Position numbers and translations under genes: made by a program. From positions 3,989,692 through 4,053,691 of the forward strand of contig JAKSZT010054565.1 in assembly GCA_026826555.1 (NCBI GenBank): a stretch of DNA of 64,000 bases, given 5' to 3'. A model generated the notes under the pieces. The model ran no database searches. It saw only the letters and a program-made list of their open reading frames with translations, and was not told the origin of the DNA. Below, piece by piece: positions 53,950 through 64,000 of this stretch (position 1 is the stretch's first letter; each line of letters starts with the position of its first letter). The DNA is from Tolypeutes matacus. Taxonomy: Eukaryota > Chordata > Mammalia > Cingulata > Chlamyphoridae.

Positions 53950-55790
53950 CCTAACTCTCCAATGGGGCTCCCTTTATCTGATGCCTGCGTCTCTCTGCTC
54001 ACCCCAGGTTCAGAGTCAGGCACCTCTGCTTGACTCCCTCTGGTGCCAGGGGCCAGGCACTCCTTCTTTCTTTGGACTCTAAGTTCCATGCCACTAAACT
54101 AACTTCCCACCCTCCTGTCCGTGTTCCATAGAGGTTCTGGCTGCTTTGTCTGCGTTCTTCCAGATCTAACCATCTGAGGGGAAGATGTTTGAACTCTGGG
54201 GTCCTAAAAGGAATACAGTACTCATGATTGTTCTCTTGGTCTTTCTCTATTTGGCAGGGACGACTCAGACCCCTCATACACATTCTCTCTCAGGTGAGAG
54301 TTATAGCTTTGGTGCTCACAGGCTGTAGCAGTAGCAGTAGCTCTGCCCACTTGGCACTCATGTCTCCATCTTCTGTGGAAAGTACCATGATTTCCTCTTT
54401 GGGAAGACTACCTTGTGGGACTTGTGGGACTGCCAGCCAAAGGATCCTGCCTTCCCTAGCCAAGGGCTGGAGGTCATCAGAGGTCTGTCTCTATCTGCCT
54501 CTCTGTCTCTCTCTCATTTGAATTTGAAGAGACACAAGAAAGGAAAACAGTTGGTGTTTATCTCACCCCAACAGGGATGAGAGCAGCTGCCTGTTACTTC
54601 CTGCCACCTGGATCCCCAGAGTTTTCTTGTCCTTCTCACGTTCTTCATCCTTTCCTATGAGTCTTCCAATAAACCCCAATGTATGCTCAAGACATCCAGA
54701 CTCCATGAACTAGCACACACAGAGCTCCTGACAGCAGAGGGGAAAAGAAAGGCATCCACTTTCTTTTGCTCGGTGCTCTCCTGCTCCGTGCTCCTTTGTG
54801 CCACCAGCAGCCGCAGCCCTCCTTGTCCTTGTTTTGGGTGAGGAGCAGAGCTGACAATGAACATGCCACTCTCTGCTATGTAGTCAATAAATGGGGCACA
54901 CACCTGTTTCCCCAACCTCCAAGCTTACCAGGCTCCTCTTTCAGGCTCCTTCTATGTTGGGCCATGTGTGGGGCAAGCTACCAGGGCTGCAGTAAATGTT
55001 GATTGAATTGAATTTCAGAGAGGTGGGCGGGATCCTATTGGTTAAGGTTTCCCTCTGCCTAAACAGCCACCAACAGATAATTTACTGGTTCAAGAAGTGG
55101 GGAATTGACAGCATTTTCAAAAAACATATTAGCTGGCAAAAGTCGCGTTGAGATGAATACAAAGGGAACAGGCTCTGTTGAGCACTTCCCAAGGAATGAC
55201 AGAAATAATTCAGTAAAATAAATCTAGAAAATCCAATGATGTCTTCTCTGTTCCATGCCAAGACCCAGTCCTTTGCATCTGAAAGACCATTGATCCTGGT
55301 TGGAGCTTTTGCCCTGGGTCCGTGTGCCCGTTCCTTTAGAGAACAAAGGTATTTCAAAAGAGTTGATTGTGGAGCAACAGGTTGTGGGGGAATTACCTGA
55401 ATATTATATGTAAAATGCTGAGCTATGAATGTAGCCTACCAAACAATGAACCATAGGAGGTCATTGCTATATTTATTATCATCACTGTTGAAATCCACTG
55501 GAGGACTCTCAGCCAGGGATACTAAAGAACAGGCAACCTGTCCTATGCATCCTTTCCTGAGAAAGGTTCCCTGTGAACCCAGAAAGGGGCATCTCACATA
55601 AGGCAGGCAGCTCTCTGAACTCAGCTTCCAGCTCTGATGCCCGTCATCCTGGGAGTCTTCCAGGAGGAGTGAGGTATAACAAGGGCTTAAATGATGAGAA
55701 CAGTTGAACCAGCATAGTCACAAGTGTGCAAGTGAAGGGATCCAAAACAGACTGGGTCTGGAGGCTGTGCGTACAGTGTGAGACGTCATA
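53950..55790. other. unique non-coding DNA
   Basis: No gene or clear repeat is recognised. A short TCTC-rich run lies at 54486-54517. GCAGTAAATGTTGATTGAATTG near 54990 looks like the terminal bases of an L2/MIR-type repeat. Overlapping frames on both strands at 53999-55002 and 55082-55357 show no motif. Confidence 0.45.
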
Positions 55791-55796
55791 CAAGGG

Positions 55797-56010
55797 GCAT
55801 TGGGTTTGAAGTCATGCAGACTGCCCTAAATCCTGGCTCTGACTTAGCTCTGAGACCTTCAGGAACTCACTCAGACCCTCAGAGCCTCCTTCTCTAAAAC
55901 TTAGAAAAAAGTACTTCTCCCAAAGAGTTATTAGGAGGATGCGATAGGGCAATATATTTTAAAGCCCCTAGCACTGGCTGACCTATAATAATTGCTTGAT
56001 AAGCGTTGGC
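55797..56010 (+). mobile_element. MIR SINE, nearly complete
   Basis: GGCATTGGGTTTGAAGTCAT, GACTGCCCTAAATCCTGGCT, CTGACTTAGCTCTGAGACC, CAAAGAGTTATTAGGAGGAT and CCTAGCACTGGCTGACC match MIR end to end. Confidence 0.8.
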
Positions 56011-56011
56011 C

Positions 56012-56380
56012 CTTATTCTTCCCTAATCCGTCAGTTCTGTGGGCCATGTAACAACTGACTTTCAGAACACCACTAAGAGCTGGTAGGAGCTGGGACTTAG
56101 GGAAAGCAGGCCAAATGCAAGGCTGCAGGGACAGGAGCCAGCCCACTTGCCCTGTAGCCTTTAGCTTGGCTGGGTCTCACTGAAAAGAGGGTCCCTTGGT
56201 AACTGCTGGTCACTAGGCAGGGCATCAGGGATGGAGGGAGGTGGGACAGCAGGGGTCAGCCATACTTTCATGAGGAAGAGCCCCACAGAGACCAGGCCTG
56301 GCCCAATAGCGTCTCAGAGGTGCTTTCCCTGGCTTCCCCATCTCAAGGAGGCCTGTAGCCCTGAGCCGCCCTCTCGCACA
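56012..56380. other. unique non-coding DNA
   Basis: No gene or repeat is recognised. Confidence 0.5.
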
Positions 56381-56384
56381 TCAC

Positions 56385-56537
56385 TGTTTTCTCTGTGTTT
56401 ACTTGCTTATTGACTCTCTCCTCAATTAGAAGGAAAGCACCTTGAGGGAACATCTTGGGTCTGGGTCCTCATTGTGTTTCTAGGCACAGAGCCTGTGAGC
56501 AATAAATACATGTTAAAAAAATTAATGAATGGATTGA
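56385..56537 (+). mobile_element. L2 LINE 3' end
   Basis: TTGACTCTCTCCTCAATTAG, AAAGCACCTTGAGGGAACAT, GTGTTTCTAGGCACAGAGCC and GCAATAAATACATG, ending TAATGAATGG, follow the L2 3' terminus (CTCCTTGAGGGCAGGGA…CAATAAATGTTTGTTGAATGAATG). Confidence 0.8.
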
Positions 56538-56554
56538 AAGCTGTAATTCTCAGG

Positions 56555-56795
56555 ACCACCTGTGTTGGTCTGGGTTCCCCCAGACTGCAAGTGGTTTATT
56601 CAGGAGGTGCAAAAGCATTGGTAAGGGAGTGGGGACGTTGTCATTGTGGGCAACTGGAGCCTAATCCAATGGGGAACTCTGGGAGCCAGTGGAAAGCATT
56701 CACCTCTGAGTTATCTCTCAGGAGGTGTGAGGGAGCTGAGGGGTATATCCACCAACTCCTGGTGAGGATATTCCATGGGTGGAGGGGAGGGAAGG
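56555..56795 (+). mobile_element. ERVL/MLT2-like LTR fragment
   Basis: GGTCTGGGTTCCCCCAGACT, AGTGGTTTATTCAGGAGGTG, GCATTGGTAAGGGAGTGGGG, TGTGGGCAACTGGAGCC and CTCTGGGAGCCAGTGGAAAG form a pattern shared with 60945-61260. I associate it with MLT2-type LTRs of ERVL. The family name is from memory and ends are not fixed. Confidence 0.5.
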
Positions 56796-56799
56796 GGAG

Positions 56800-57379
56800 G
56801 GTACTAATCAGGTTCTCCAGAGAAACAGAACTGACGAGATAGAGATAGAGATAGGTAGAGATAGAGGTAGAGATAGAGGTAGAGATAGAGGTAGAGATAG
56901 AGGTAGAGATAGAGGTAGAGATAGAGGTAGAGATAGATGAGATAGAAATGATAGAGATAGAAAAATAGATATATATAGATATAGATATAGATATAGATAT
57001 ATAGATCTATTATAGTGACTTGGTTCATTTGACAGCGAAGATTGGCAAGTTCAGATTCTGTAGAGCAGGCAGCAAGTTAGGGACTCTGATGAAGCATTCA
57101 TTGAATTTCCCAGGAGAAGCCAGCTGTCTGAAGTAGAGAAAGAAATTCTTTCTGACTACTGAAATCCTCAGTTCTCTCTTTAAGGCCTCTAACTGGTTGG
57201 ATGAGGAGACCTCTATCATTGCTGAAGAAAATCTCCTTTGTGGATTGTAGATGCAATCAACTGACCAATGATTTTAATCCATGAAATACTCTCACAATCA
57301 TAATCAGGTCAGTGTTTGCTTAACCAAACAATAGAACACTATAACCTTGCCAAGTTGACAAATGAACTCAACCATCACA
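56800..57379 (-). mobile_element. LTR-like element with internal minisatellite
   Basis: The plus strand begins GGTACTAATCAGGTTCTCC and AGAGAAACAGAACTGACG, then a simple-repeat block, then GTCTGAAGTAGAGAAAGAAA, TTTAAGGCCTCTAACTGGTT and GGATTGTAGATGCAATCAAC, and ends CCAAGTTGACAAATGAAC and CAACCATCACA. The reverse complement starts TGTGATGGTTGAGTTC, a typical old mammalian LTR head. An AAGGG word lies near both edges (56792-56796, 57380-57384) but the spacing is not exact. Confidence 0.6.
56855..56938 (+). repeat. 12-bp minisatellite, seven units
   Basis: GTAGAGATAGAG is repeated seven times in tandem (56855-56938), with only the last base of unit seven changed. It grades into AGATAG/ATAGAT/ATATAG microsatellite on both sides (56837-57006). 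The Tyr/Leu-rich minus-strand frame over it is an artefact. High identity between units implies recent expansion and likely length polymorphism. Confidence 0.95.
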
Positions 57380-57384
57380 AAGGG

Positions 57385-58340
57385 ACATTGACTCTCACAC
57401 TTTTATCCTGGCTCCAGGGCCGGAGAATCTTTCAGGCAAAGAAATACAGACTCATGAAGGGGAAAGTTGGGCCTGTGTGCATGGGAGAAGTCAGGGTGAA
57501 GGAGGGGTACAGACAGCATCTGTTTTATCTCCACACAGGAAGATTGAAAGACATAAATGTGAAGAGAAGAGAAGTCAGTGATATGCAGGTCTTATGCAAA
57601 AAAAAAAAAAAAAAAAAAAAAGAACTCTCAAACTTATTCCTGATGCCCCCACATCCTCTACACCTGCACCGGGGACTTCTCAGGAGCCTGAGACCATGCG
57701 GCCTGTCTGTCTCCAGGTTGAGTGACATCTTTCAGGGAGGTTATGCTTTGCAGCCTTGTTGGAGATGCACTCTGAGGGCTCTTCCTCTTCAGCCATGCTG
57801 CGTCACTAAGCAATGCCACTTTGGTCTGTCTGTCAGAAGACCCTGCTAGTTCCCCTCACTAATACACTCATTTGCTCATCTCTTCTCCAGGCCTTTAATG
57901 AGATAACAGGACAAGTCAGAGAAATACACTGGCTTCTGATGACTGTGGTTTGCCATAGCCTCTCAAAAGAGATGCATGCAGATGGAGGATATATGGCTAA
58001 TTCTTCATGCTGTGTTTAATACTAATTCATCTCTTGGTATTTTCTGAGAGACAAAGAGAAAAGAAAAAGAATAAAATGTTGTCCAAATGCTAAGTTGGTG
58101 GGAAGTCATAGTCTTGAGCCTCAACTTTGCCCAATAGAACCTGGAACTCTTCTTTAGCAAGTTCTTCATGTCCTGATGCCAGCACAGAGAGAGGGAATGC
58201 CACTACCTTTGTCCTTGTGCAGAAGACATGATATTTGTCCTTGTGCAGAAGACCAATATATGATGACTTCCCCTTGGCCAGAAGTAACAAGCCATCCTCT
58301 AATCATGAGGCAGGCAAATGGAAACCTATATTAGAAAGTA
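57385..58340. other. unique DNA with an A-run
   Basis: An uninterrupted A-run of about 22 lies at 57599-57621 with no recognisable SINE or LINE body before it. A 26-bp tandem duplication lies at 58208-58253. No gene motif was found; the 177-codon frame at 57316-57849 runs through the A-run as poly-Lys and is discounted. Confidence 0.5.
58208..58253 (+). repeat. 26-bp tandem duplication
   Basis: TTTGTCCTTGTGCAGAAGAC occurs perfectly at 58208-58227 and 58234-58253, with ATGATA between. It is a simple recent local duplication. Confidence 0.9.
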
Positions 58341-58571
58341 GTCTTCTTCATTGCAACACTATTCCCGGTAGTCAATGTCTATCTACAGTTGCATGGATCA
58401 ATAATTGATGGTATAATTATTCAGTGGGATTTTTATGGAAATGAATGACCAATAACTACATGCAGCACATGGATGAATTTAATGAACATACCGTTGACTG
58501 AAAGAAGCCAGGCACAAAAGATTGCATACTGTACAAAATTAAAATCAGGTAAAACTATCATCGATAGTATT

Positions 58572-59131
58572 TCAAGTGGTGGTGGTTTTAATATATTTCT
58601 ACAAAACTGTTGACATTCCTCACTTCAGAAGATGGAGCCTAGTTCCTTTTCCCTTGAATATGTGCTGGACTTAGCGACTCGTTTCTAACAAATAGAATAT
58701 GGTGGAAGTGACACCATGTAACATCTGAGGCTAGGACATACAGAGGATAACATTACCTGGCTCTCTTTCTCTCTCTGATATCTTGCTCTGGGGGAAGCTA
58801 GCTGCCATGATGTGCAGACACATATGCAGCCCATAGGAGAAGTACAAGCGAGAAGGAATTAAGGCCTCCCTCAACCCACCGGCACCAAATCGACAGCCGT
58901 GTGAATAAGCAACTTTGAAAGCAGCTCCTCCAGCCCCAGCTGAGCCTTCAGATGAGACTGCAGCCCTGGTTGACATCTTGACTGCAACCTCATGAAAGAC
59001 TCCAAGCCATAACCACCCAGCCATGCTTCTCCCAAATTCCTAACCCAGAGAACCCTTGAGAGATAATAAACATATGTTTTAAGCCATTATATTTTGGATT
59101 GATTGTTACGGAGTAAGAGATAACTAATACA
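58572..59131 (+). mobile_element. LTR in L1 (mammalian MaLR/ERVL-like)
   Basis: TAATATATTTCTACAAAACT, GTTGACATTCCTCACTTCAG, CTTGAATATGTGCTGGACTT, GCCATGATGTGCAGACAC, AATAAACATATGTTTTAAGC and GAGATAACTAATACA form an LTR-type layout with an AATAAA signal (near 59067) and a GCTAACTAATACAG-like end. The left boundary is approximate. It is non-coding only. Confidence 0.65.
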
Positions 59132-59167
59132 GAGGTCAGGGCACTCCACTTTGGTGAGGGAGAGCAC

Positions 59168-59613
59168 TGTGGTAGTTTGAGAGTGTATGTACCCCAGAAA
59201 ATCATGTTCTTGGAGCTGGCCCATTCCTGTGGGTGTGAACATTGTTGGTGGGACCTTTTGATCAGGTTACTTCAGTAAGACACGACCCAGAGTGGGTCTT
59301 AATCCTTTTACTGGAGTTCTTTATAAATGGGATGAATATAGAAAAAGGGAAATCCATGGAAACAAGAAGCCAAAAACAATGACACTTGGGAGAGAAAAGG
59401 GAAACCAGCAGTTGCCACCATATGCCTTGCCATATGACAGAGGAGTCCAGGAGTGCCAGCAGCCATTCTTCCTGGAGAAAGTATTGCCTGATACCTTGAT
59501 TTGGGCATTTTTATGGCCTCAGAACTGTAAGCTTACAAGCAAATAAATCCCAGTTGTAAACACTGACCCATTTCTGGTATATTGCATTTTTGGCAGCCTA
59601 GAAAACTAAAACA
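59168..59613 (+). mobile_element. full-length MLT1-like solo LTR in L1
   Basis: It begins TGTGGTAGTTTGAGAGTG, then GGTTACTTCAGTAAGACACG, CCTTTTACTGGAGTTCTTTA, TGATACCTTGATTTGGGC and GCAAATAAATCCCAG, and ends CTAGAAAACTAAAACA (446 bp). The 5-bp target duplication is AGCAC (59163-59167) / AACAC (59614-59618), with one change. It is the best full-length match to the truncated LTR at 52929. Confidence 0.85.
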
Positions 59614-59805
59614 AACACTGACTGGGAATGGGCCCTCTAAAGGGACTTCTAGGGAACTGATACTGTTGTTTCTTGATCTGTGTGCTGACTTCATGGATGT
59701 GTTTGGATTTGAAAATTTATTGAGCTACATACTTATGATTTATGCCCTTTTCTGAATGCATATTACACTTCAATAAAAAGTTCAAACAACATTTTACCAA
59801 AACAA

Positions 59806-60590
59806 AAATTAATCTTGAATACCAGCACTAATTTTGTCCAATATAGTGGGATTACTGCCCCCAGAAGTTACTGCCAGGATGTTTGGGGACATTGAGAGAA
59901 GGACACACTTTAGATAGGTTGAGCTTCCACAAATCTAAGTCACTTCTTGCATGCAGTCTCCAAGAAGGCAGACCAAGGAAGCAATGGAGGGACCAGGTAA
60001 ACAATCACCCCTGTCCTGACTTCTGTTCTAGATTGTTTCTTTGTCTCAAAAAGCAAAGTAGGCTCAGAGTCTTGCCTTTTTCATCAGTTCCAGAGTGGTA
60101 GATTTTGAAATATGCTAAACAAACAGAGTCTTGCAAAGCTAGCACCTGAATACAGAAATGTGTGAGAATCCAGGCAAGGTGTGGGGTGACTTGCAGATGG
60201 CCTGAGTGGCAGTCAGGGTTTGCCATCTGCCAGTATCACTGGGATGTAAATGGCCCACACCACCTTCCTTTTTGTTTCCTTCCACCTTCCATATTTCTCC
60301 TAACATCTTAACATTGTCATCAATGTTATCAGCACAGTTTCTATTTTATTCCACTAAGACTTTGAATGGCTTAGGTCTCAAGCTTGACTGATGAAGCCTT
60401 ATTTCAATTTAATTCCATAGATACGTATATTCATACATGCTTTATACTTGTTCAAAATTCCTCTGTGAGTACCAGCTAGCTCGCTTTGAGATCTTGTTAA
60501 TGCCTCTTTCCTATCATATTTCCCAATTCTTCCCTCTATAATTCCTCTATCTGCTATAGCAATACCAATGACTCATGGTTGTCTAGTCAG
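59806..60590. other. unique non-coding DNA
   Basis: No gene or repeat is recognised. Confidence 0.45.
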
Positions 60591-60599
60591 TCCCAGTAT

Positions 60600-60795
60600 A
60601 TTCCTACCTTTGTGATTCTGCTCACAGTATTTTACTTTTCCAGATCCTGCCAGTCCTTTAAAATCCTGGTCATTATACCTGCTGTGAGGAGCCTTCCTTG
60701 GTCCCATTGCTAGAAGCAGTGGTTTCCTTTGTAACCTCATCCTTCCTAGAAATCATTCCCAAAACCTCTCTTTTGTGCCCCATTTCTGTTTTCCT
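60600..60795 (+). mobile_element. probable L2 LINE fragment
   Basis: TTTTCCAGATCCTGCCAGTC, AAAATCCTGGTCATTATAC and GTGAGGAGCCTTCCTTGGTC resemble the L2 3' body (GTCTCAGCTCAAATGTCACC…GAGAGGCCTTCCCTGACC). It is diverged. Confidence 0.4.
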
Positions 60796-60944
60796 TGAGC
60801 AAAAAGAGCTGTGTTCTTACCTGACCTCCCAGCGTCACTGCTGAAGGGCTTGGGTAAGGACAGAACTGGCTTGAGTTTCTCACCAGTGAGTGAAGGGCCA
60901 GCAATGGGTCCACGGGATGCCTGACTCATATTTCCAAGGTGTGG

Positions 60945-61265
60945 GTGTCTTCATTTGGGTTCCCCCAGAAGCAGACCTCAAGACAAGGATTTGACTGCAG
61001 GGGATACAGGTAGGAGAGTGGCAAATAAATTCAGCCAATGAAGGGTACTTTATCTAGACAGCTCCCACTAGGGTGGCTGGCACCATGAGAATGCTGAGAA
61101 ACAGTGTAAAACATACGCCTCCGAGTTACCCTCCCGAGTGGTGAGGGAGCAGGTGTAGTTAAACACCAACTGTCAACAGTCACTGGTGAGGGCTGCTCCT
61201 GGGGGTGTTAATTCCCTGGCACTTCCCACCTGCTGTATGCAGGCAGCGTGGCCTTCAGTAAATCT
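60945..61265 (+). mobile_element. ERVL/MLT2-like LTR fragment
   Basis: CATTTGGGTTCCCCCAGAAG, CAGACCTCAAGACAAGGATT, GGTAGGAGAGTGGCAAAT, GAGTTACCCTCCCGAGTGG and GTTAATTCCCTGGCAC share order with the 56555 fragment and with MLT2-type LTRs as I recall them. Boundaries are uncertain. Confidence 0.5.
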
Positions 61266-61269
61266 GGAG

Positions 61270-63650
61270 GGAAAGAAAAAAAAAGAGCCCTGACCACAGA
61301 TGCAGAGCCAGCCGTTGGAGTTTGAAGTTGCCCAGCACTCTCTGGAATGGTATGTCCTAGTCTTGGGGAAGAGCTTGGCTCTACCTGGGTTTGTCCCACT
61401 GAGGGTCCCTGGTCTTCAGGCTGGGGTGACTTCATTGCAGCCTCTATCCACATTCCACAGCTGCTGTGAGGAAAGGCAGCTGTCCCTGAGTCCAGGAGCT
61501 CCCAAAGAATTAAGGGAACACTGGGGACTCTCACCCTGAGGGCCAGGCCAGGCAAGCTCCTCAGTAGACTCTTGAACTGGCAGGCAGACAAACAAGCAGG
61601 ACCTACCGCACTTCCACATTGGGTGCACACCAGGTGGTCCAGCCAGAGGACAGTCTTCCTCACCCTTCTCTTGCCCTCTCCAACAGGCTGCCCTTTGGAA
61701 ACATCCACCCTGAGAGAGGGGAGGCCTGCTGGTCAGCTCCATACAACCCCTGTCCCCACTCCCAGGAATGGCAGTTCCCCCAAGAGGGATGGTCTTTTGG
61801 TGGTTGTCACTGGTCCATAACTACAGCTAGTGGTGGTTCCGGCAGAGTCACTCACTGGGTTAGGAGCTGAATTTAACCTGCATTCTGTGAGCCTTTACTA
61901 TGAGCATTAGTTCCATAATAAGTTCAATGTGGGTATTTCTTCAACTAGAATCCCCTAAAACCAGTAAGAATATAAAATTCTATTCTCTTTTTAACAAACT
62001 CAATGCAATAGTAAAATCATTGAAATGTAGAACCAAAGTGTGATCTGCCATGCATTCAGAGTTCCTCTTCTAAGTAGGCAGAGAATCTTGGTGCTGTCTG
62101 TCAAAGAGTCTCCTACAGGGCATTCAAGAAGACAATTGCATGGCTGTATTCCAGGATGACTGGAGACAAAGAGAATCCCAAGCAATGTGAAATCTCATTG
62201 TGTAAATATGTCTACTATTTTGAAATCATTGCAAATATCATATGCAGATGAAAAATAGATGTAGCTGGAGTTGTTTTGATAATTTCTTACAAATTGGAAG
62301 AAGAATTAAAATTATCTTTGAAATGGTCCTGATGGGAGAAATGGTACTCTTGGTCCCTCCTTCACAATGTTTCATCAACAATGGGGGAAGTAGCTGGAAA
62401 CATGATGTCTCTACAGTGGCTTAAGAAGTTATTGTTTTGTCTTCTCCCCCAAAGGGGCACAAGGTGATGAGAAATGCAAAGTGGCTGCACCATAGGAGAG
62501 GATATGGGGAAACTCTCTTAGGACTGAATGGTTATCTTGCTGGTGGCTTCATCACAAGCAGCTCAAAGAGTGGGGACATGGGAAGCCTGGTTTTAATGAT
62601 TCCCCAAGTCCCAATGGCTGGGAATTAAAGGTCTGGCCTAGAGTCAAACAGATGTCAGCTCTGAAGCCACATCAGCTGACTTGAAATTTTCAATGAAGTC
62701 CTGTTAATCTCCAGGTCATGGCCAAGTCCCAGCAACCTGGACTTTCCTCATCTGACACAGCCAAAATAAGAGAAACCCCAGTTGCCTCTTCAAACACTCA
62801 CTAGGCACATATTTCTTACCTTGGGCAAATAGCAAAAGATTATTTGCTAGATGGTCCTACCGGTTGTGGCTGATCATTTCAGCTCTGGTGCTTCCATTCA
62901 TGGTTTCCTGGATCAGAACCATGTATCTGACAGTCTCGGAGCCCAAAGGAAGTCCCCACTGTAATTCTGAGAAGATTCTCAGCACATCATTGGGCAAACA
63001 CACACTGTGGCCTAATTTGCTTGTTCTGGCCCACAAGGAGAAATCAGACAAAGTCCTCCATGAGAGACCTGATCTAGCTGTTAAAACAAGACATGGCCCC
63101 AAATCATCACATCACTGCTAGGTGTCCCAGCCTTACCCTTTAAGGAGGAGGACTTTGTCTCTGGGCCACCAGAGATATCCTGGAAAGGCATTGAGGGAAA
63201 GACAGAGAATCTCATGGCAGAAAAGAAGTTTATATATTTCCCTACACTCCCCACAAATGGTGAAAAATCAACAATGGTTTTGCATTACAGAGCTTTTGAA
63301 GGACTGGTGATATGAGGTCTAAGAAAAACAGTAACTCCCAGGACTGGGGTTTCTTCAGCCAGGGTATAACATAGTCACCACACACTGAGTTTGTCTTGTT
63401 TCTCTTTAGGAAGTGGGGGAAATCTGGGTTCTCCTTGACTTTCAGTTAAGCTCAGCGGGGTACCACCTGGATGAGCCTCCCAAGGGCCTGTGGAGATAGG
63501 CCTTCAAGGGGCTCTCCATGTCTTATCTCAGGAGGTTAGTATCTTAGGAGCAGATTAGAGGAACACACGTGTGGACTTCAGGCAACAGGGGGAGCTTCCT
63601 AGAATGCTCTTCCCCTCACAGCCCTAGTCTCAGCCTGGTTTCCCACACGT
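61270..63650. other. unique non-coding DNA
   Basis: No gene or repeat is recognised over more than 2 kb. The 166-codon minus-strand frame (61708-61208) runs partly into the LTR fragment, overlaps plus-strand frames, and has no family motif. Smaller frames to 63310 are likewise unsupported. Confidence 0.5.
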
Positions 63651-63654
63651 GGCT

Positions 63655-63875
63655 CCTGTTGCCTTCTGTCATGCTACCCTGTTCATTGTCTTCATGGGTC
63701 TCTTCACAATCTCAGAGTATGTGTTTGTTGAGCTGTTTGTTGTCTATCACTCCCCTAAATATCAAGTCCCTGAGAGCAAGGATCTTGTCTGTCTGTCTTT
63801 CTCACCACTTGAACCCAAAGAGCATCTCATATAGATAATGGCCTCTGTGAATATAGGCTGAATGAATGAATCAAA
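63655..63875 (+). mobile_element. L2 LINE 3' end
   Basis: GCCTTCTGTCATGCTACCCT, GTCCCTGAGAGCAAGGATCT, TGTCTGTCTGTCTTTCTCAC and AGGCTGAATGAATGAATC are the L2 3' terminus with its GAATGAATGAAT tail. Confidence 0.75.
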
Positions 63876-64000
63876 GTAAAAAATCTACTGAGATCATGTG
63901 ATTAGGTGTCACAATGGTTGGCATCATTGGTAATTTCTGCAAGTGGTAAAGAAGGGAAATATCTGTGTTGACTTGAATTCTGAAATGGTTGTGTTTCAAT
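63876..64000. other. unique non-coding DNA to window end
   Basis: Nothing is recognised. Confidence 0.4.

Larger units (their letters stand above)
58345..59805 (+). mobile_element. L1M LINE 3' end split by two LTRs
   Basis: L1 3' text appears in three pieces. The first is 58345-58570 (AGTTGCATGGATCAATAATT, GTTGACTGAAAGAAGCCAGG and GATTGCATACTGTAC). The second is 59132-59167 (GAGGTCAGGGCACTCC and TGGTGAGGGAGAGCAC). The third is 59619-59805 (TGACTGGGAATGGGCCC, CTTGATCTGTGTGCTGAC and CACTTCAATAAAAAGTTC). Rejoined in order they follow one L1M 3' UTR, so both LTRs are later insertions. Confidence 0.7.

Noticed and set aside
56855..56938. CRISPR-like regular repeats
   Set aside because: Units are directly contiguous with no spacers and the genome is mammalian. 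It is a minisatellite.
57316..57849. 177-codon plus-strand open frame
   Set aside because: It reads through a 22-base A-run as poly-lysine and has no domain. The run length is probably variable, so the frame is not stable.
61208..61708. 166-codon minus-strand open frame
   Set aside because: Part of it is antisense to an LTR-like fragment. It has no motif and overlaps plus-strand frames.

Overview
The window reads as ordinary nuclear DNA of a placental mammal, most probably a xenarthran and most likely an armadillo. It is not bacterial, plasmid or phage DNA: there are no long ORFs, operons or ribosome binding sites, and almost everything recognisable is an interspersed repeat. The lineage call rests on tRNA-headed SINEs of the DAS type (9233-9432, 20830-20918, 43143-43245), a longer composite two-headed SINE (23486-23880, second copy at about 35012-35255), and an L1 3' UTR type (18803-19353 and 22805-23290), all of which I associate from memory with armadillo and its relatives. 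The shared eutherian background (MIR, L2, old L1M, MER5, MER58-like, Tigger1, MLT1-like LTRs) agrees with this. No database could be searched.

Layout. Bases 1 to about 8,380 are almost free of transposons. They hold several AT-rich, high-complexity stretches that look like conserved non-coding elements, plus a degenerate C-rich tandem array (about 5080-5640). From 8.4 to 17.8 kb the DNA is mixed: MIR, L2 and hAT fragments, two polypyrimidine tracts (12453-12655, 14638-14698), a CA-rich tract and a possible class I LTR. From 17.9 to 24.5 kb there is a compact nest of insertions: two minus-strand MaLR-type LTRs, one of them inside an old L1 and itself interrupted by a younger xenarthran L1 tail. 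From 24.5 to 32 kb there are ancient fragments, unique DNA and another LTR. A full-length Tigger1 DNA transposon (32374-34798, TA duplications on both sides) carries a frameshifted DDD transposase pseudogene. From 35 to 53.7 kb the DNA is AT-rich and dominated by 5'- and 3'-truncated L1 copies, mainly minus strand, into which a hAT element (38194-38419), a SINE and several LTRs have inserted. From 53.7 to 64 kb unique sequence alternates with MIR, L2 and LTRs, including a 12-bp minisatellite (56855-56938).

No intact protein-coding gene, exon, rRNA, functional tRNA gene or CRISPR array could be supported. The only protein-coding relic I recognise with confidence is the Tigger1 transposase. The numerous ORFs of 60-200 codons behave like chance ORFs in GC-rich or low-complexity DNA. 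The window is therefore best read as intergenic or intronic DNA. Its main value lies in the insertion chronology, target-site duplications that fix element boundaries to the base, and a repeat-depleted left end that may contain regulatory elements. I found no evidence of a new biological system.
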